From: Aureimonas sp. AU12
Lineage (GTDB): Bacteria > Pseudomonadota > Alphaproteobacteria > Rhizobiales > Rhizobiaceae
Direction: 5' to 3'
Assembly (NCBI RefSeq): GCF_001463705.1
Contig: NZ_BBWH01000004.1
Coordinates: forward strand, 178,412-242,411
DNA: 64,000 nucleotides
Shown: one piece after another, positions 1 through 7,629 of the stretch
Numbering within the stretch: position 1 is the first letter of the stretch
Layout of the letters: each line of letters starts with the position of its first letter
Position numbers and translations under genes: made by a program
Notes under the pieces: generated by a model
Seen by the model: only the letters and a program-made list of their open reading frames with translations
The model's database searches: none
Told to the model about the DNA's origin: nothing

Positions 1-57
1 CGAGCCTCGTCCGATGTCACCCGCAACCCAGCCGCGACGGACGCACGGCCCTCCCCC

Positions 58-1338
58 TCAACCGCGAAACGTATGCGCCTCCAGCGACTCCGGCTTCATC
101 GCGATCGAGAAGCCCGGCGCGTGCGGCGGCATGTAGCGCCCGCCGCGGACGTCGCAGGGATCGACGAAATGCTCGTGCAGGTGGTCGACATACTCGGCCA
201 CCCGCCCCTCCATCGAGCCCGAGATCACCAGATAGTCGATCATCGAGAGATGCTGGACGTACTCGCAGAGCCCGACGCCGCCGGCATGCGGACAGACCGG
301 TTTTCCGAACTTCGCGGCCATCAGCATGATCGCGAGGTTCTCGTTGAGGCCGCCGACGCGGGCGCTGTCGATCTGCACCACGTCGATCGCGTCGGCCTGC
401 AGGAACTGCTTGAACAGGATGCGGTTCTGGCACATCTCGCCGGTCGCGACCTTCACGGGGTGGACGCCTTCGCGGATCGCCTTGTGGCCGAGAATGTCGT
501 CCGGCGAGGTCGGCTCCTCGATGAACCAGGGCTTGAACTCGGCCAAACGGTTGACCCACGGGATAGCCTCGCCCACCTCCCAGACCTGGTTGGCGTCGAT
601 CATCAGCGTGCGATCCGGACCGATCTCCTCACGCACGATGCGGCAGCGGCGGATGTCGTCCTCGAGATCGCGCCCGACCTTCAGCTTGAAATGGGTCCAG
701 CCTTCCGCGATCCCATCCTGGCAGAGGCGGCGCACCTTGTCGTCGTCGTAGCCGAGCCAGCCCGCCGAGGTCGTGTAGGTCGGATAGCCCTTCGCCTCGA
801 GGATCTGCCGCCGCTCCGCCTTGCCCTCGGCGGCGCGCACGAGGATCTCGCGCGCCTCGTCCTTCGTCAGCACGTTCGTCAGGTAGCGGAAGTCGAGCAG
901 CGCCAGGATCTCGTCGGGGCTCATGTCGGCGACGAGTTGCCAGACGGGCTTGCCCGCGGTCTTGGCCCAGAGGTCCCAGACCGCGTTGACCACGGCGCCG
1001 ATCGCCATGTGCATCACGCCCTTGTCCGGCCCCAGCCATCGCAGCTGCGAGTCCCCGGTCATCTCGCGCCAGAAGCCGCCCATGTCGGCGGCGATGTCCT
1101 CGATCCGGCGCCCGACCACGCGCTCGGCCGCGGTGGCGATCGCCTGTACCACGAGGTCGTTGCCGCGCCCGATGGTGAAGGCCAGCCCATGTCCGTCGAG
1201 GCCGGGCTCGCCGGTTTCCAGCACGACATAGGCGGCGGAATAGTCCGGGTCTGGGTTCATCGCGTCCGATCCGTCGAGCTTCTGCGAGGTCTGGAAGCGG
1301 ATGTCGTAGGTCCGGAAGGAGCGGATGGCGCTGGACAT
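58..1338 (-). CDS. fucD: L-fuconate dehydratase (enolase superfamily)
   Basis: Predicted to dehydrate L-fuconate to 2-keto-3-deoxy-L-fuconate in the cytoplasmic, non-phosphorylating L-fucose route. The 426-residue protein has the mandelate-racemase-type enolase layout. A KLKVG strand near residue 217 carries the catalytic lysine pair, Mg ligands sit in DANQ (about 248), EEPT (about 274) and GE (about 301), and the general acid/base histidine is in PHAGG (about 351). I chose the ATG at 1338 (protein begins MSSAIRS) because AGGAA lies 8 bases upstream. The ATG at 1356 adds six residues but has no Shine-Dalgarno sequence and would sit inside the palindrome at 1352-1363. It is divergent from the IclR gene and followed across the divide by the next two enzymes of the same pathway, which supports the substrate. 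Length and motifs are seen; substrate is from family knowledge. Confidence 0.9.
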   Translation of the reverse strand: MSSAIRSFRTYDIRFQTSQKLDGSDAMNPDPDYSAAYVVLETGEPGLDGHGLAFTIGRGNDLVVQAIATAAERVVGRRIEDIAADMGGFWREMTGDSQLRWLGPDKGVMHMAIGAVVNAVWDLWAKTAGKPVWQLVADMSPDEILALLDFRYLTNVLTKDEAREILVRAAEGKAERRQILEAKGYPTYTTSAGWLGYDDDKVRRLCQDGIAEGWTHFKLKVGRDLEDDIRRCRIVREEIGPDRTLMIDANQVWEVGEAIPWVNRLAEFKPWFIEEPTSPDDILGHKAIREGVHPVKVATGEMCQNRILFKQFLQADAIDVVQIDSARVGGLNENLAIMLMAAKFGKPVCPHAGGVGLCEYVQHLSMIDYLVISGSMEGRVAEYVDHLHEHFVDPCDVRGGRYMPPHAPGFSIAMKPESLEAHTFRG

Positions 1339-1351
1339 GGGATCGTTCCTG

Positions 1352-1363
1352 TTCATATATGAA
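1352..1363. promoter_or_regulatory. Candidate IclR operator, perfect 12-bp palindrome
   Basis: TTCATATATGAA is a perfect palindrome in the 55-bp gap between the divergent fuconate dehydratase and IclR genes, 14 bases upstream of the chosen fucD start. Its TATGAAA half recurs at 2186-2192, upstream of the next pathway gene. Placement suggests an IclR binding site; this is inference. Confidence 0.4.
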
Positions 1364-1393
1364 ATGAGAAATCATGGACGCCACATCCTGTCA

Positions 1394-2176
1394 ATGAGCG
1401 AACGCGACCCACCCGATCCCGACGTCGGCTCGCGCTATTCGGCGCCGGCGCTGGAAAAGGGCCTCGACATCCTCGAGCACCTGTCCGACGGGCGCCGGCC
1501 GATGACGCTTGGCGAACTGGCGGAGGCTCTTGGGCGCACGCGCAGCGAAATCTTCCGCATGGTCTCGGTGCTGGAGGCGCGCGGCTATATCGAGCGTGAG
1601 GACGCCGATCGCTTCGTCATCGCCGACAAGCTGTTTCGTCTCGGCCTCAACCGACCGCTGCACCGCAGCTTGGTGGAAGCCGCTCTACCGGTAATGCGAG
1701 GCTATGCCGAGAGCACCGGCTACTCCTGCCACCTCGCCGTCGCCAGCGAGACGCAAATGGTGGTGATCGCTCGCGTCGAGAGCGTTTCGCATATCGGCTT
1801 CTCCGTGCGGATCGGCTATCGTCAGCCGCTGGCGCTGACCGGCTCCGGCCATTGCCTCCTGGCCTTCATGAACCCGCGCCGCCGCTCGCGAACGCTTGTC
1901 GCCATCGCCCACGAAGAGCCCTTCCGCGATATCGAGAGCCTGACCGCCGATCTCGACGGGTTCCGCGCCGCCGGGCGCGTCGTGCGCCCGTCCGGCATTG
2001 CCGAAGGGGTCACCGACATTTCCGTGCCGATCCTCGACCCGCAGGAAAACGGCGCCGTTGCCGCACTGACCTCGCCGCATATCCGCATGCGCCACCAGCC
2101 GATCGACCCGGAGACGCTCGCCGAAAACGTCGCGGCGGCCGCACGGCAGATCGCCGAGTCCCTTGAGTTCGGCTGA
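1394..2176 (+). CDS. IclR-family transcriptional regulator of the fucose genes
   Basis: Cytoplasmic DNA-binding regulator, 260 residues, the usual IclR length. An N-terminal winged helix-turn-helix (about residues 15-75) begins at SAPALEKGLDIL and includes the MTLGELAEALGR recognition region. An effector-binding domain follows (about 90-255). The start is uncertain: I chose ATG 1394 (MSERDPPD), but an in-frame ATG at 1364 is also possible; neither has a clear Shine-Dalgarno sequence. It is divergent from fuconate dehydratase and lies immediately before the 2-keto-3-deoxy-fuconate dehydrogenase gene, so it probably senses a fucose-pathway acid and controls both directions. The ligand and whether it represses or activates cannot be read from the sequence. 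Confidence 0.85.
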   Translation: MSERDPPDPDVGSRYSAPALEKGLDILEHLSDGRRPMTLGELAEALGRTRSEIFRMVSVLEARGYIEREDADRFVIADKLFRLGLNRPLHRSLVEAALPVMRGYAESTGYSCHLAVASETQMVVIARVESVSHIGFSVRIGYRQPLALTGSGHCLLAFMNPRRRSRTLVAIAHEEPFRDIESLTADLDGFRAAGRVVRPSGIAEGVTDISVPILDPQENGAVAALTSPHIRMRHQPIDPETLAENVAAAARQIAESLEFG

Positions 2177-2236
2177 ACGTCCTTTTATGAAACGTCAATT
2201 CGCCGATGAAATCCGGCGGGCATGGGAGATGGAACG

Positions 2237-2980
2237 ATGGCAGGACGTCTAAACGGGCAGCGCGCGGTGGTCACCGCTGCGGCGCAGGGCATCGGCCGCG
2301 CCACCGCCCTCGCCTTCGCCCATGAGGGCGCCAGTGTCATCGCCTGCGACATCAACGGCGCCAAGCTCGCCGAGCTCGATGGCACGGCGGGGATCTCCAC
2401 CCGCATCCTCGACGTGCGCGACGGCGCCGCCATCGCGGCCTTCGCCGCGGAGGCAGGCCGCACCGACATCCTCTTCAACTGCGCCGGCTTCGTCCATGCC
2501 GGCACGATCCTCGAATGCGACGAAGAGGCGTTCGACTTCTCCTTCGACCTCAACGTCAAGTCGATGTACCGGATGGTCCGCGCCTTCCTGCCCGGCATGA
2601 TCGAGGCCGGCGGCGCGTCGATCGTCAACATCGCCTCGGTCGCCTCCTCGCTCATCGCCGCGCCCAACCGCTTCGTCTACGGCGCCTCGAAGGCCGCCGT
2701 GATCGGCCTCACCAAGTCTGTGGCGGCCGATTTCGTGGGCAAAGGGATCCGCGCCAACGCCATCTGCCCCGGCACGGTGGAAAGCCCATCGCTGGAGGAC
2801 CGGATGCGCGCCACCGGCGACCTCGACGCTGCCCGCCTCGCCTTCGCCGCCCGCCAGCCGATGGGTCGCCTCGGCAACGCCGAGGAAATCGCCGCGCTCG
2901 CCGTCTATCTCGCCTCGCGCGAGTCGGGCTTCGTCACCGGCCAAGCCATCGCCATCGACGGCGGCTGGACCAACATCTGA
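2237..2980 (+). CDS. SDR dehydrogenase, probable 2-keto-3-deoxy-L-fuconate dehydrogenase
   Basis: Classical short-chain dehydrogenase/reductase of 247 residues. The NAD-binding TAAAQGIGRA motif is at the N-terminus, followed by NCAG, a catalytic serine in NIASVASS, YGASK with the catalytic Tyr and Lys, and a C-terminal GWTNI. Predicted to oxidise 2-keto-3-deoxy-L-fuconate to the 2,4-diketo acid with NAD+. The ATG at 2237 was chosen over the one at 2222 because GGGAG precedes it by about 9 bases. It resembles the BDH2-like SDR that fills this step in other bacteria. It sits between fuconate dehydratase and the hydrolase acting on its product, so pathway assignment rests on both family resemblance and context. 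Confidence 0.8.
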   Translation: MAGRLNGQRAVVTAAAQGIGRATALAFAHEGASVIACDINGAKLAELDGTAGISTRILDVRDGAAIAAFAAEAGRTDILFNCAGFVHAGTILECDEEAFDFSFDLNVKSMYRMVRAFLPGMIEAGGASIVNIASVASSLIAAPNRFVYGASKAAVIGLTKSVAADFVGKGIRANAICPGTVESPSLEDRMRATGDLDAARLAFAARQPMGRLGNAEEIAALAVYLASRESGFVTGQAIAIDGGWTNI

Positions 2981-3016
2981 ACCCCGACCTTCCGAACCTT
3001 TGAGGGATTTCGCATC

Positions 3017-3865
3017 ATGAAGCTTCTGCGCTGGGGCGAGAAGAACCACGAAAAGCCGGGCATCCTGGTAATGGACGGCACGATCCGCGACCTATCCGGC
3101 CATGTCGACGATCTCGCCGGCGACTGGCTGACGGATGCCGGGCTGGCCAGGATCGCCGCCATCGACATCGACGGTCTGCCGAGCGTTCCCGCCGCCACCC
3201 GCATCGGCCAGTGCGTCGGGCGCGTCGGCAAGTTCATCTGCATTGGTCTCAACTATGCCGACCACGCGGCCGAGACGGGCGCCGCGATCCCGGCCGAGCC
3301 GATCATCTTCATGAAGGCGACGAGCGCCCTCACCGGCCCGAACGACGGCATCGTCATTCCCCGCAACTCGCAGAAGACCGATTGGGAGGTCGAACTCGGC
3401 GTCGTCATCGGCACCGAGGCGCGCTACGTCGACGAGGCCGACGCGCTGAACCACGTCGCGGGCTACTGCGTCATCAACGACCTGTCGGAGCGCGCCTTCC
3501 AGACGGAGCGTGGCGGCCAGTGGACGAAGGGCAAGTCGGCCGACAGCTTCGGTCCGATCGGCCCGTGGTTGGTGACGCGCGACGAGGTTCCCGATCCGCA
3601 GAACCTGAAGATGTGGCTGTCCGTCGACGGCGTGATGCGCCAGGATGGCTCGTCGAAGACGATGATCTTTGGCGTGGCGCACGTCGTCTCGTATCTCTCG
3701 CAGTTCATGAGCCTGCAGCCCGGCGACGTGATCTCCACGGGCACGCCGCCCGGCGTCGGCATGGGCATGAAGCCCGAGGCGATCTACCTCAAGCCCGGCC
3801 AGAACGTGCAGCTCGGCATCGAGGGTCTCGGCGAACAGACGCAGAGCGTCACCGCCGCCGCCTGA
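3017..3865 (+). CDS. Fumarylacetoacetate-hydrolase family enzyme, probable 2,4-diketo-3-deoxy-L-fuconate hydrolase
   Basis: Predicted last enzyme of the route, hydrolysing 2,4-diketo-3-deoxy-L-fuconate to pyruvate and L-lactate. The 282 residues show an N-terminal cap of about 70 residues, then the FAH fold with CIGLNYADHAAE (about residue 74), the metal ligands in WEVELG (about 118), an SADSFGPIGPW segment (about 174), and STGTPPGVGMG near the C-terminus. It follows the SDR by 36 bases on the same strand and ends 4 bases before the convergent GntR gene. Members of this family also act in L-rhamnose diketo-hydrolase and fumarylpyruvate pathways; the fuconate neighbours decide the call. Confidence 0.82.
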   Translation: MKLLRWGEKNHEKPGILVMDGTIRDLSGHVDDLAGDWLTDAGLARIAAIDIDGLPSVPAATRIGQCVGRVGKFICIGLNYADHAAETGAAIPAEPIIFMKATSALTGPNDGIVIPRNSQKTDWEVELGVVIGTEARYVDEADALNHVAGYCVINDLSERAFQTERGGQWTKGKSADSFGPIGPWLVTRDEVPDPQNLKMWLSVDGVMRQDGSSKTMIFGVAHVVSYLSQFMSLQPGDVISTGTPPGVGMGMKPEAIYLKPGQNVQLGIEGLGEQTQSVTAAA

Positions 3866-3869
3866 CCGG

Positions 3870-4796
3870 TCAAATATCTGCGGCTGGTCCGGGCAACGGA
3901 TCGGCCGCAGCCTCGCCGCCCGCGATCGACTGCAGCAGCGTCTGGCGCGCCGAGCGCAGATGCCGGCGGCAGAAGAACTCGACATCCAAAGGATCGCGCG
4001 CCTGCAGCGCCGCGATGTAATCGAGATGCTCCTCGAGCGCGGCCTCGTTGCGCTCCTTCTCGCCCGCCTTGTTCCACTGGTAATGGTAGTGGAAGATCAT
4101 CGAGATCACGTCGTAGAAGTCGATCACGAAGCGGTTGGCAGAGGACTCGTGGATGAGGCGATGGAAGCGCTCGTCCAGTTCGGAAAAGGCGACGTAGCGC
4201 GTCTCGACGTCGGCGAGCATGGCACGATGCTCCGCCTCGATCGACGCCAACGAGCCCCAAGCCGGATGCTCCGGCGTGAGTTCGACGAAGCGTTGGGCCG
4301 AGCGCAATTCGAACATGTCGCGGACGTCGGTGAGTTCGAGCGCGAACTCGCGCGTGAAGCCCTTCAGCACCCACTGGCTGTTGCGGCGCTTCTCGATGAG
4401 GCCGAAGCGCGAGAAGCGGATCAGGAACTCGCGCACGGCCGAGACGCCGACGCCGAGATCGCGCGCCAGATCCGCCTCGCCGATCATGTCGCCGGGCTGG
4501 GCGCCCCCGGCAAGGATGCGATGCATGAACCCGCGCTCGATGATGGCACCGAGCGAATCGGTCTCACTGGTCGGGAAAGCGTCGGCCGGGCGCGGTGCCC
4601 GCAGCAGCACCTTCTCGCGCTTGTCCCAGCGAATCAGCCCGGTCTCGTCCATGCGCGACAACACGGCGCGCACCGTGGTGCGGCTCACCGCCAGCCGTGC
4701 GCCCAGCTCGCTTTCCGACGGCAGCACACCGCCGGCCGCCAGGATTTCGAGGGCCTGGTTGTAAGTGTCCTTGAACAGAGTGTTCGGCTTCGCCAT
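3870..4796 (-). CDS. GntR/FCD transcriptional regulator with two winged-helix domains
   Basis: Regulator of 308 residues, longer than the roughly 220-250 usual for FadR/FCD proteins. The extra length is a second DNA-binding domain. Domain 1 (about residues 5-65) contains GVLPSESELGARLAVSRTTVR, a textbook GntR wing-helix. Domain 2 (about 78-140) contains IGEADLARDLGVGVSAVREFL, as in FCD regulators. The FCD ligand domain (about 150-290) keeps candidate metal ligands in ELDERFHRL, EEHLDYI and CRRHLRSA. The ATG at 4796 has GGAGG 4 bases upstream. It is divergent from the aldo/keto reductase gene, with an inverted repeat at 4862-4897 between them, so it probably controls the oxidation and uptake half of the fucose locus. 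The ligand is unknown. Confidence 0.82.
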   Translation of the reverse strand: MAKPNTLFKDTYNQALEILAAGGVLPSESELGARLAVSRTTVRAVLSRMDETGLIRWDKREKVLLRAPRPADAFPTSETDSLGAIIERGFMHRILAGGAQPGDMIGEADLARDLGVGVSAVREFLIRFSRFGLIEKRRNSQWVLKGFTREFALELTDVRDMFELRSAQRFVELTPEHPAWGSLASIEAEHRAMLADVETRYVAFSELDERFHRLIHESSANRFVIDFYDVISMIFHYHYQWNKAGEKERNEAALEEHLDYIAALQARDPLDVEFFCRRHLRSARQTLLQSIAGGEAAADPLPGPAADI

Positions 4797-4861
4797 GCGA
4801 CCTCCGGCCCCTCGTCGACCCAAGGAACCCGACTCCCTTCTAGCGCTTCGTTCCGTTTCTT

Positions 4862-4897
4862 GTCGATGAGATACGGATAGGCTAGAACTTCATCGAC
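4862..4897. promoter_or_regulatory. Candidate operator, perfect 8-bp inverted repeat
   Basis: GTCGATGA (4862-4869) and TCATCGAC (4890-4897) form a perfect inverted repeat separated by 20 bases. It lies in the divergent promoter region between the GntR regulator and the aldo/keto reductase. It is a plausible autoregulatory site; no experimental support is visible. Confidence 0.35.
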
Positions 4898-4979
4898 GCT
4901 GCAAAGCGCGCGGTGGTTGCCTCGAACGCAGGGCACCCGCCTCGACACTTCCTTCCCATCACGACGAACGAGACCGCCC

Positions 4980-5969
4980 ATGGATCGCCGCCGCATCGGT
5001 CGCACCGCCCTCGAAGTCACCGCGATCAGCCTCGGCGGCGCCGCCCTCGGCGGGCTCTACCGCGCCGTCGAGCGGGAGGCCGCGATGGCGGTCATGGAAA
5101 CCGGTTGGGATGCCGGTATCCGCTACTTCGACACCGCGCCCTTCTACGGCTTCGGCCTGTCGGAGCGGCGGATGGGAGATTTCCTACGCTCGCAGCGCCG
5201 CGCCGACTACGTGCTGTCGACGAAGGTCGGGCGGATCCTCTCGGCCGTGCCGGAAGACCAGATCCCCGACCACGGCTATGTCGACCCGCTGCCGTTCCGC
5301 GTCGATTACGATTACAGCTATGACGGCATCATGCGGTCCTTCGAGTTCAGCTTGGCGCGGCTCGGCCTCAACCGCATCGACATTCTCTATGTTCACGACA
5401 TCGGCGCCTACACGCACGGCGACGAGGTCAATGCCGGGCACATGAAGGATCTTCTCGGCTCTGGCCTGCGGGCCCTGGAAGAACTGAAACGATCGGGCGC
5501 GATCTCCGCCTACGGGCTCGGCGTCAACGAAGTGCCGGTCTGCCTCGACGTCATGCGCGAGGCCGAGATCGACTGCATTCTCCTGGCCGGCCGCTACACG
5601 CTGCTCGACCGCGCCGCCGAGCGCGACCTGCTGCCGCTCTGCCGCCAGACCGGCACGACGCTCGTCGTCGGCGGCGTCTTCAACTCCGGCATCCTCGCCA
5701 CAGGAGCGGTGCCGGGCGCCAATTTCGACTACGGGCCGGCCTCGCCGGACATTCTGGACCGCGTCGCTCGCATGGGCGAAATCGCCGCCGAGGCTAAGAT
5801 CGATCTCGCCGCCGCCGCCCTGCAGTTCCCGCTGCATGAGCCCGCCGTCTCGACCGTCCTCATCGGCACCGCGAAGCGCTCCAGCCTCGAGCGCAACCTC
5901 GCCCTCTTCGAGCCGCGACTGCCGGCAGACGCCTTCGCCGCGTTCGATTCCGTCGCGATCAACCGATAG
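4980..5969 (+). CDS. Aldo/keto reductase, probable L-fucose (D-threo-aldose) 1-dehydrogenase
   Basis: NAD(P)-dependent oxidoreductase of 329 residues with the AKR barrel. Visible are GRTALEVTAISLGGAALGG at the N-terminus, the catalytic Asp/Tyr in FDTAPFYG, the catalytic Lys in STKVGR, and a catalytic His in YVHDIGAYTHG. The FDTAPFYGFGLSERRMGD signature and length match bacterial D-threo-aldose 1-dehydrogenases, which oxidise L-fucose to its 1,5-lactone. It starts at ATG 4980, divergent from the GntR regulator, and is 8 bases before the fucose mutarotase gene. This would be the first chemical step of the route. Activity on galactose or arabinose is possible in this family; the context favours L-fucose. 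Confidence 0.82.
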   Translation: MDRRRIGRTALEVTAISLGGAALGGLYRAVEREAAMAVMETGWDAGIRYFDTAPFYGFGLSERRMGDFLRSQRRADYVLSTKVGRILSAVPEDQIPDHGYVDPLPFRVDYDYSYDGIMRSFEFSLARLGLNRIDILYVHDIGAYTHGDEVNAGHMKDLLGSGLRALEELKRSGAISAYGLGVNEVPVCLDVMREAEIDCILLAGRYTLLDRAAERDLLPLCRQTGTTLVVGGVFNSGILATGAVPGANFDYGPASPDILDRVARMGEIAAEAKIDLAAAALQFPLHEPAVSTVLIGTAKRSSLERNLALFEPRLPADAFAAFDSVAINR

Positions 5970-5977
5970 GCCGCACC

Positions 5978-6403
5978 ATGCTCCGCCACATCCATCCGCT
6001 TCTCGGCCCCGACCTTCTCCACGCCTTGCGCAGCCTCGGCCATGGCGACGAACTGGTGATCGCCGACGCGAACTTTCCGGCCCATTCGCTGGGTCCGCGT
6101 GTCGTGCGGCTCGACGGGGTGGATGCCGTCGCCGTCGCCGATGCGATCCTGCGTCATCTTCCGCTCGATACGTTCGTCGACCATGCGGCATTCCGCATGG
6201 CCGTGGTCGGCGATCCCGACGCGGTGCCACCTATCACGGATCTCTTCGCCGACGCGATTCGCCGCCACGCCGGCGATTTCGCGATCCAACCGCTGGAGCG
6301 GCACGCCTTCTACGAGCGCGCACGCTCTGCTCAACTCATTGTCGCGACAGGCGAAACGCGCCTCTACGGCAATCTTGTTCTAACCGTTGGAATTATCGAA
6401 TAG
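5978..6403 (+). CDS. fucU: L-fucose mutarotase, RbsD/FucU family
   Basis: Interconverts the anomers of L-fucose so that the dehydrogenase receives the form it uses. The 141 residues match FucU length. Features are MLRHIHPLLGPDLLHALRSLGHGDEL with the family histidine and the GHGDE turn, DANFPAH, and a conserved C-terminal TGETRLYGNLVL segment that closes the active site in this family. It is 8 bases downstream of the aldo/keto reductase and upstream of the ABC importer, so it probably shares their transcript. RbsD (pyranose/furanose ribose) is the alternative family member, but the fucose context and the YGN motif favour FucU. Confidence 0.9.
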   Translation: MLRHIHPLLGPDLLHALRSLGHGDELVIADANFPAHSLGPRVVRLDGVDAVAVADAILRHLPLDTFVDHAAFRMAVVGDPDAVPPITDLFADAIRRHAGDFAIQPLERHAFYERARSAQLIVATGETRLYGNLVLTVGIIE

Positions 6404-6430
6404 ACATTCCAGCAGACTTGCGCTTCACTC

Positions 6431-6459
6431 TTGTCAACGTGCGGGCGAACGAGTAGCGT
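6431..6459 (+). promoter_or_regulatory. Candidate sigma-70 promoter for the fucose ABC operon
   Basis: TTGTCA at 6431-6436 and TAGCGT at 6454-6459 are separated by 17 bases, in the 124-bp gap before the substrate-binding protein. The match is moderate and rests on pattern only. Confidence 0.25.
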
Positions 6460-6527
6460 CCCCGTTGTACCAAATCCATAAAGAACCGGGAAAACCGGTC
6501 GAGCGCTATCCGAGGTGGAGGAACCCG

Positions 6528-7514
6528 ATGCAGAGCCTAACCCTGACCCGTCGCCTGCTTCTTGCAGGCATCGCCATTGCCGCCGGCTCGTTCGCGATCG
6601 GCCCGGCCCCTGCCTCCGCGCAGACGCCGACCATTCCCATCATCGTCAAGGACACCACGTCCTTCTACTGGCAGATCGTGCTCGCCGGCGCCCGCCAGGC
6701 CGGCAAGGATCTCGGCGTCAACGTGCCCGAGCTCGGCGCGCAGGCCGAAACCGACATCAACGGCCAGATCTCGATCCTCGAGAACGCCGTAGCCGGCGCC
6801 CCCGCTGCCATCGTCATCGCGCCGACCGAGCGAACCGCGCTCGGCGCCCCGATCACCGAGGCTGCCAAGTCCGTTCCGATCATCGGCATCGACTCGGCCG
6901 CCGACTCCGAGGCCTTCACCTCGTTCCTCACCACCGACAACGTCCAGGGCGGCCGCATCGCCGCCGATGGCTTGGCGGAGGCCGTGAAGGCCAAGACCGG
7001 CAAGGTCGCTGGCGACGTGGCGCTGATCACGAACGCGCCGAACGCGGGCTCCCTGGAGCAGCGCAAGCAGGGCTTCACCGAGCAGCTGGCCTCGAAGTAT
7101 CCGGATCTGAAGCTCGTCGCCGACCGCTACGCCGACGGTCAGGCCGCCACCGGTCTGAACCTCACCACCGACATCCTCACTGCCAACCCGAACCTCGTCG
7201 GCATCTTCGCCTCGAACCTGATCATGGCGCAGGGTGCGGGCCAGGCGATCGCCGAGAACGGCGCGAAGGACAAGGTCGCGCTCATCGGCTTCGACAGCGA
7301 CGACCGGCTCGTCGGGTTCCTGAAGGACGGCGTCATCTCGGCGCTCGTGGTGCAGGACCCCTACCGGATGGGCTACGACGGCATCAAGACGGCACTCGCG
7401 GCCTCCAAGAAGGAGAGCGTCGAGAAGAACGTCGACACCGGCGCGAACCTGATCACGACGGCGAACATGATGGAGCCCCGCTCGCAGGAGCTCCTCAACC
7501 CGAAGGTCAAGTAG
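6528..7514 (+). CDS. CUT2 ABC transporter periplasmic sugar-binding protein (fucose locus)
   Basis: Periplasmic receptor of a sugar ABC importer, 328 residues. Residues 1-31 are a signal peptide (basic TRR, hydrophobic LLLAGIAIAAG, cleavage after ASA). The mature protein opens with the type-I periplasmic-binding fold start IPIIVKDTTSFYWQIVLAG and continues with EQRKQGF and the hinge strand ALIGFDSDD. The start is ATG 6528, preceded by GGAGG at a 6-7 base spacing. The gene is first in the order receptor, ATPase, permease. A GC hairpin (7527-7551) follows the stop. The substrate is inferred to be L-fucose, possibly another 6-deoxy or galacto-configured sugar, from the neighbours only. Confidence 0.88.
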   Translation: MQSLTLTRRLLLAGIAIAAGSFAIGPAPASAQTPTIPIIVKDTTSFYWQIVLAGARQAGKDLGVNVPELGAQAETDINGQISILENAVAGAPAAIVIAPTERTALGAPITEAAKSVPIIGIDSAADSEAFTSFLTTDNVQGGRIAADGLAEAVKAKTGKVAGDVALITNAPNAGSLEQRKQGFTEQLASKYPDLKLVADRYADGQAATGLNLTTDILTANPNLVGIFASNLIMAQGAGQAIAENGAKDKVALIGFDSDDRLVGFLKDGVISALVVQDPYRMGYDGIKTALAASKKESVEKNVDTGANLITTANMMEPRSQELLNPKVK

Positions 7515-7526
7515 GACCCTCGCCTC

Positions 7527-7551
7527 GCGCGGCGGCGTTCGTCCGCCGCGC
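7527..7551 (+). other. Intercistronic hairpin after the receptor gene
   Basis: GCGCGGCGG (7527-7535) pairs with CCGCCGCGC (7543-7551) across a 7-base loop. There is no U-tract, so this looks like a 3'-protecting hairpin or partial attenuator that keeps receptor mRNA in excess over the transporter genes, not a full terminator. Confidence 0.4.
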
Positions 7552-7629
7552 CCGTCGCCCTCGCCTCCCCGTCCGTCCTGCGCCCACGGCGCCGACGGAC
7601 GGCTGCGGCCATTCGCTGAGGACACCGCC

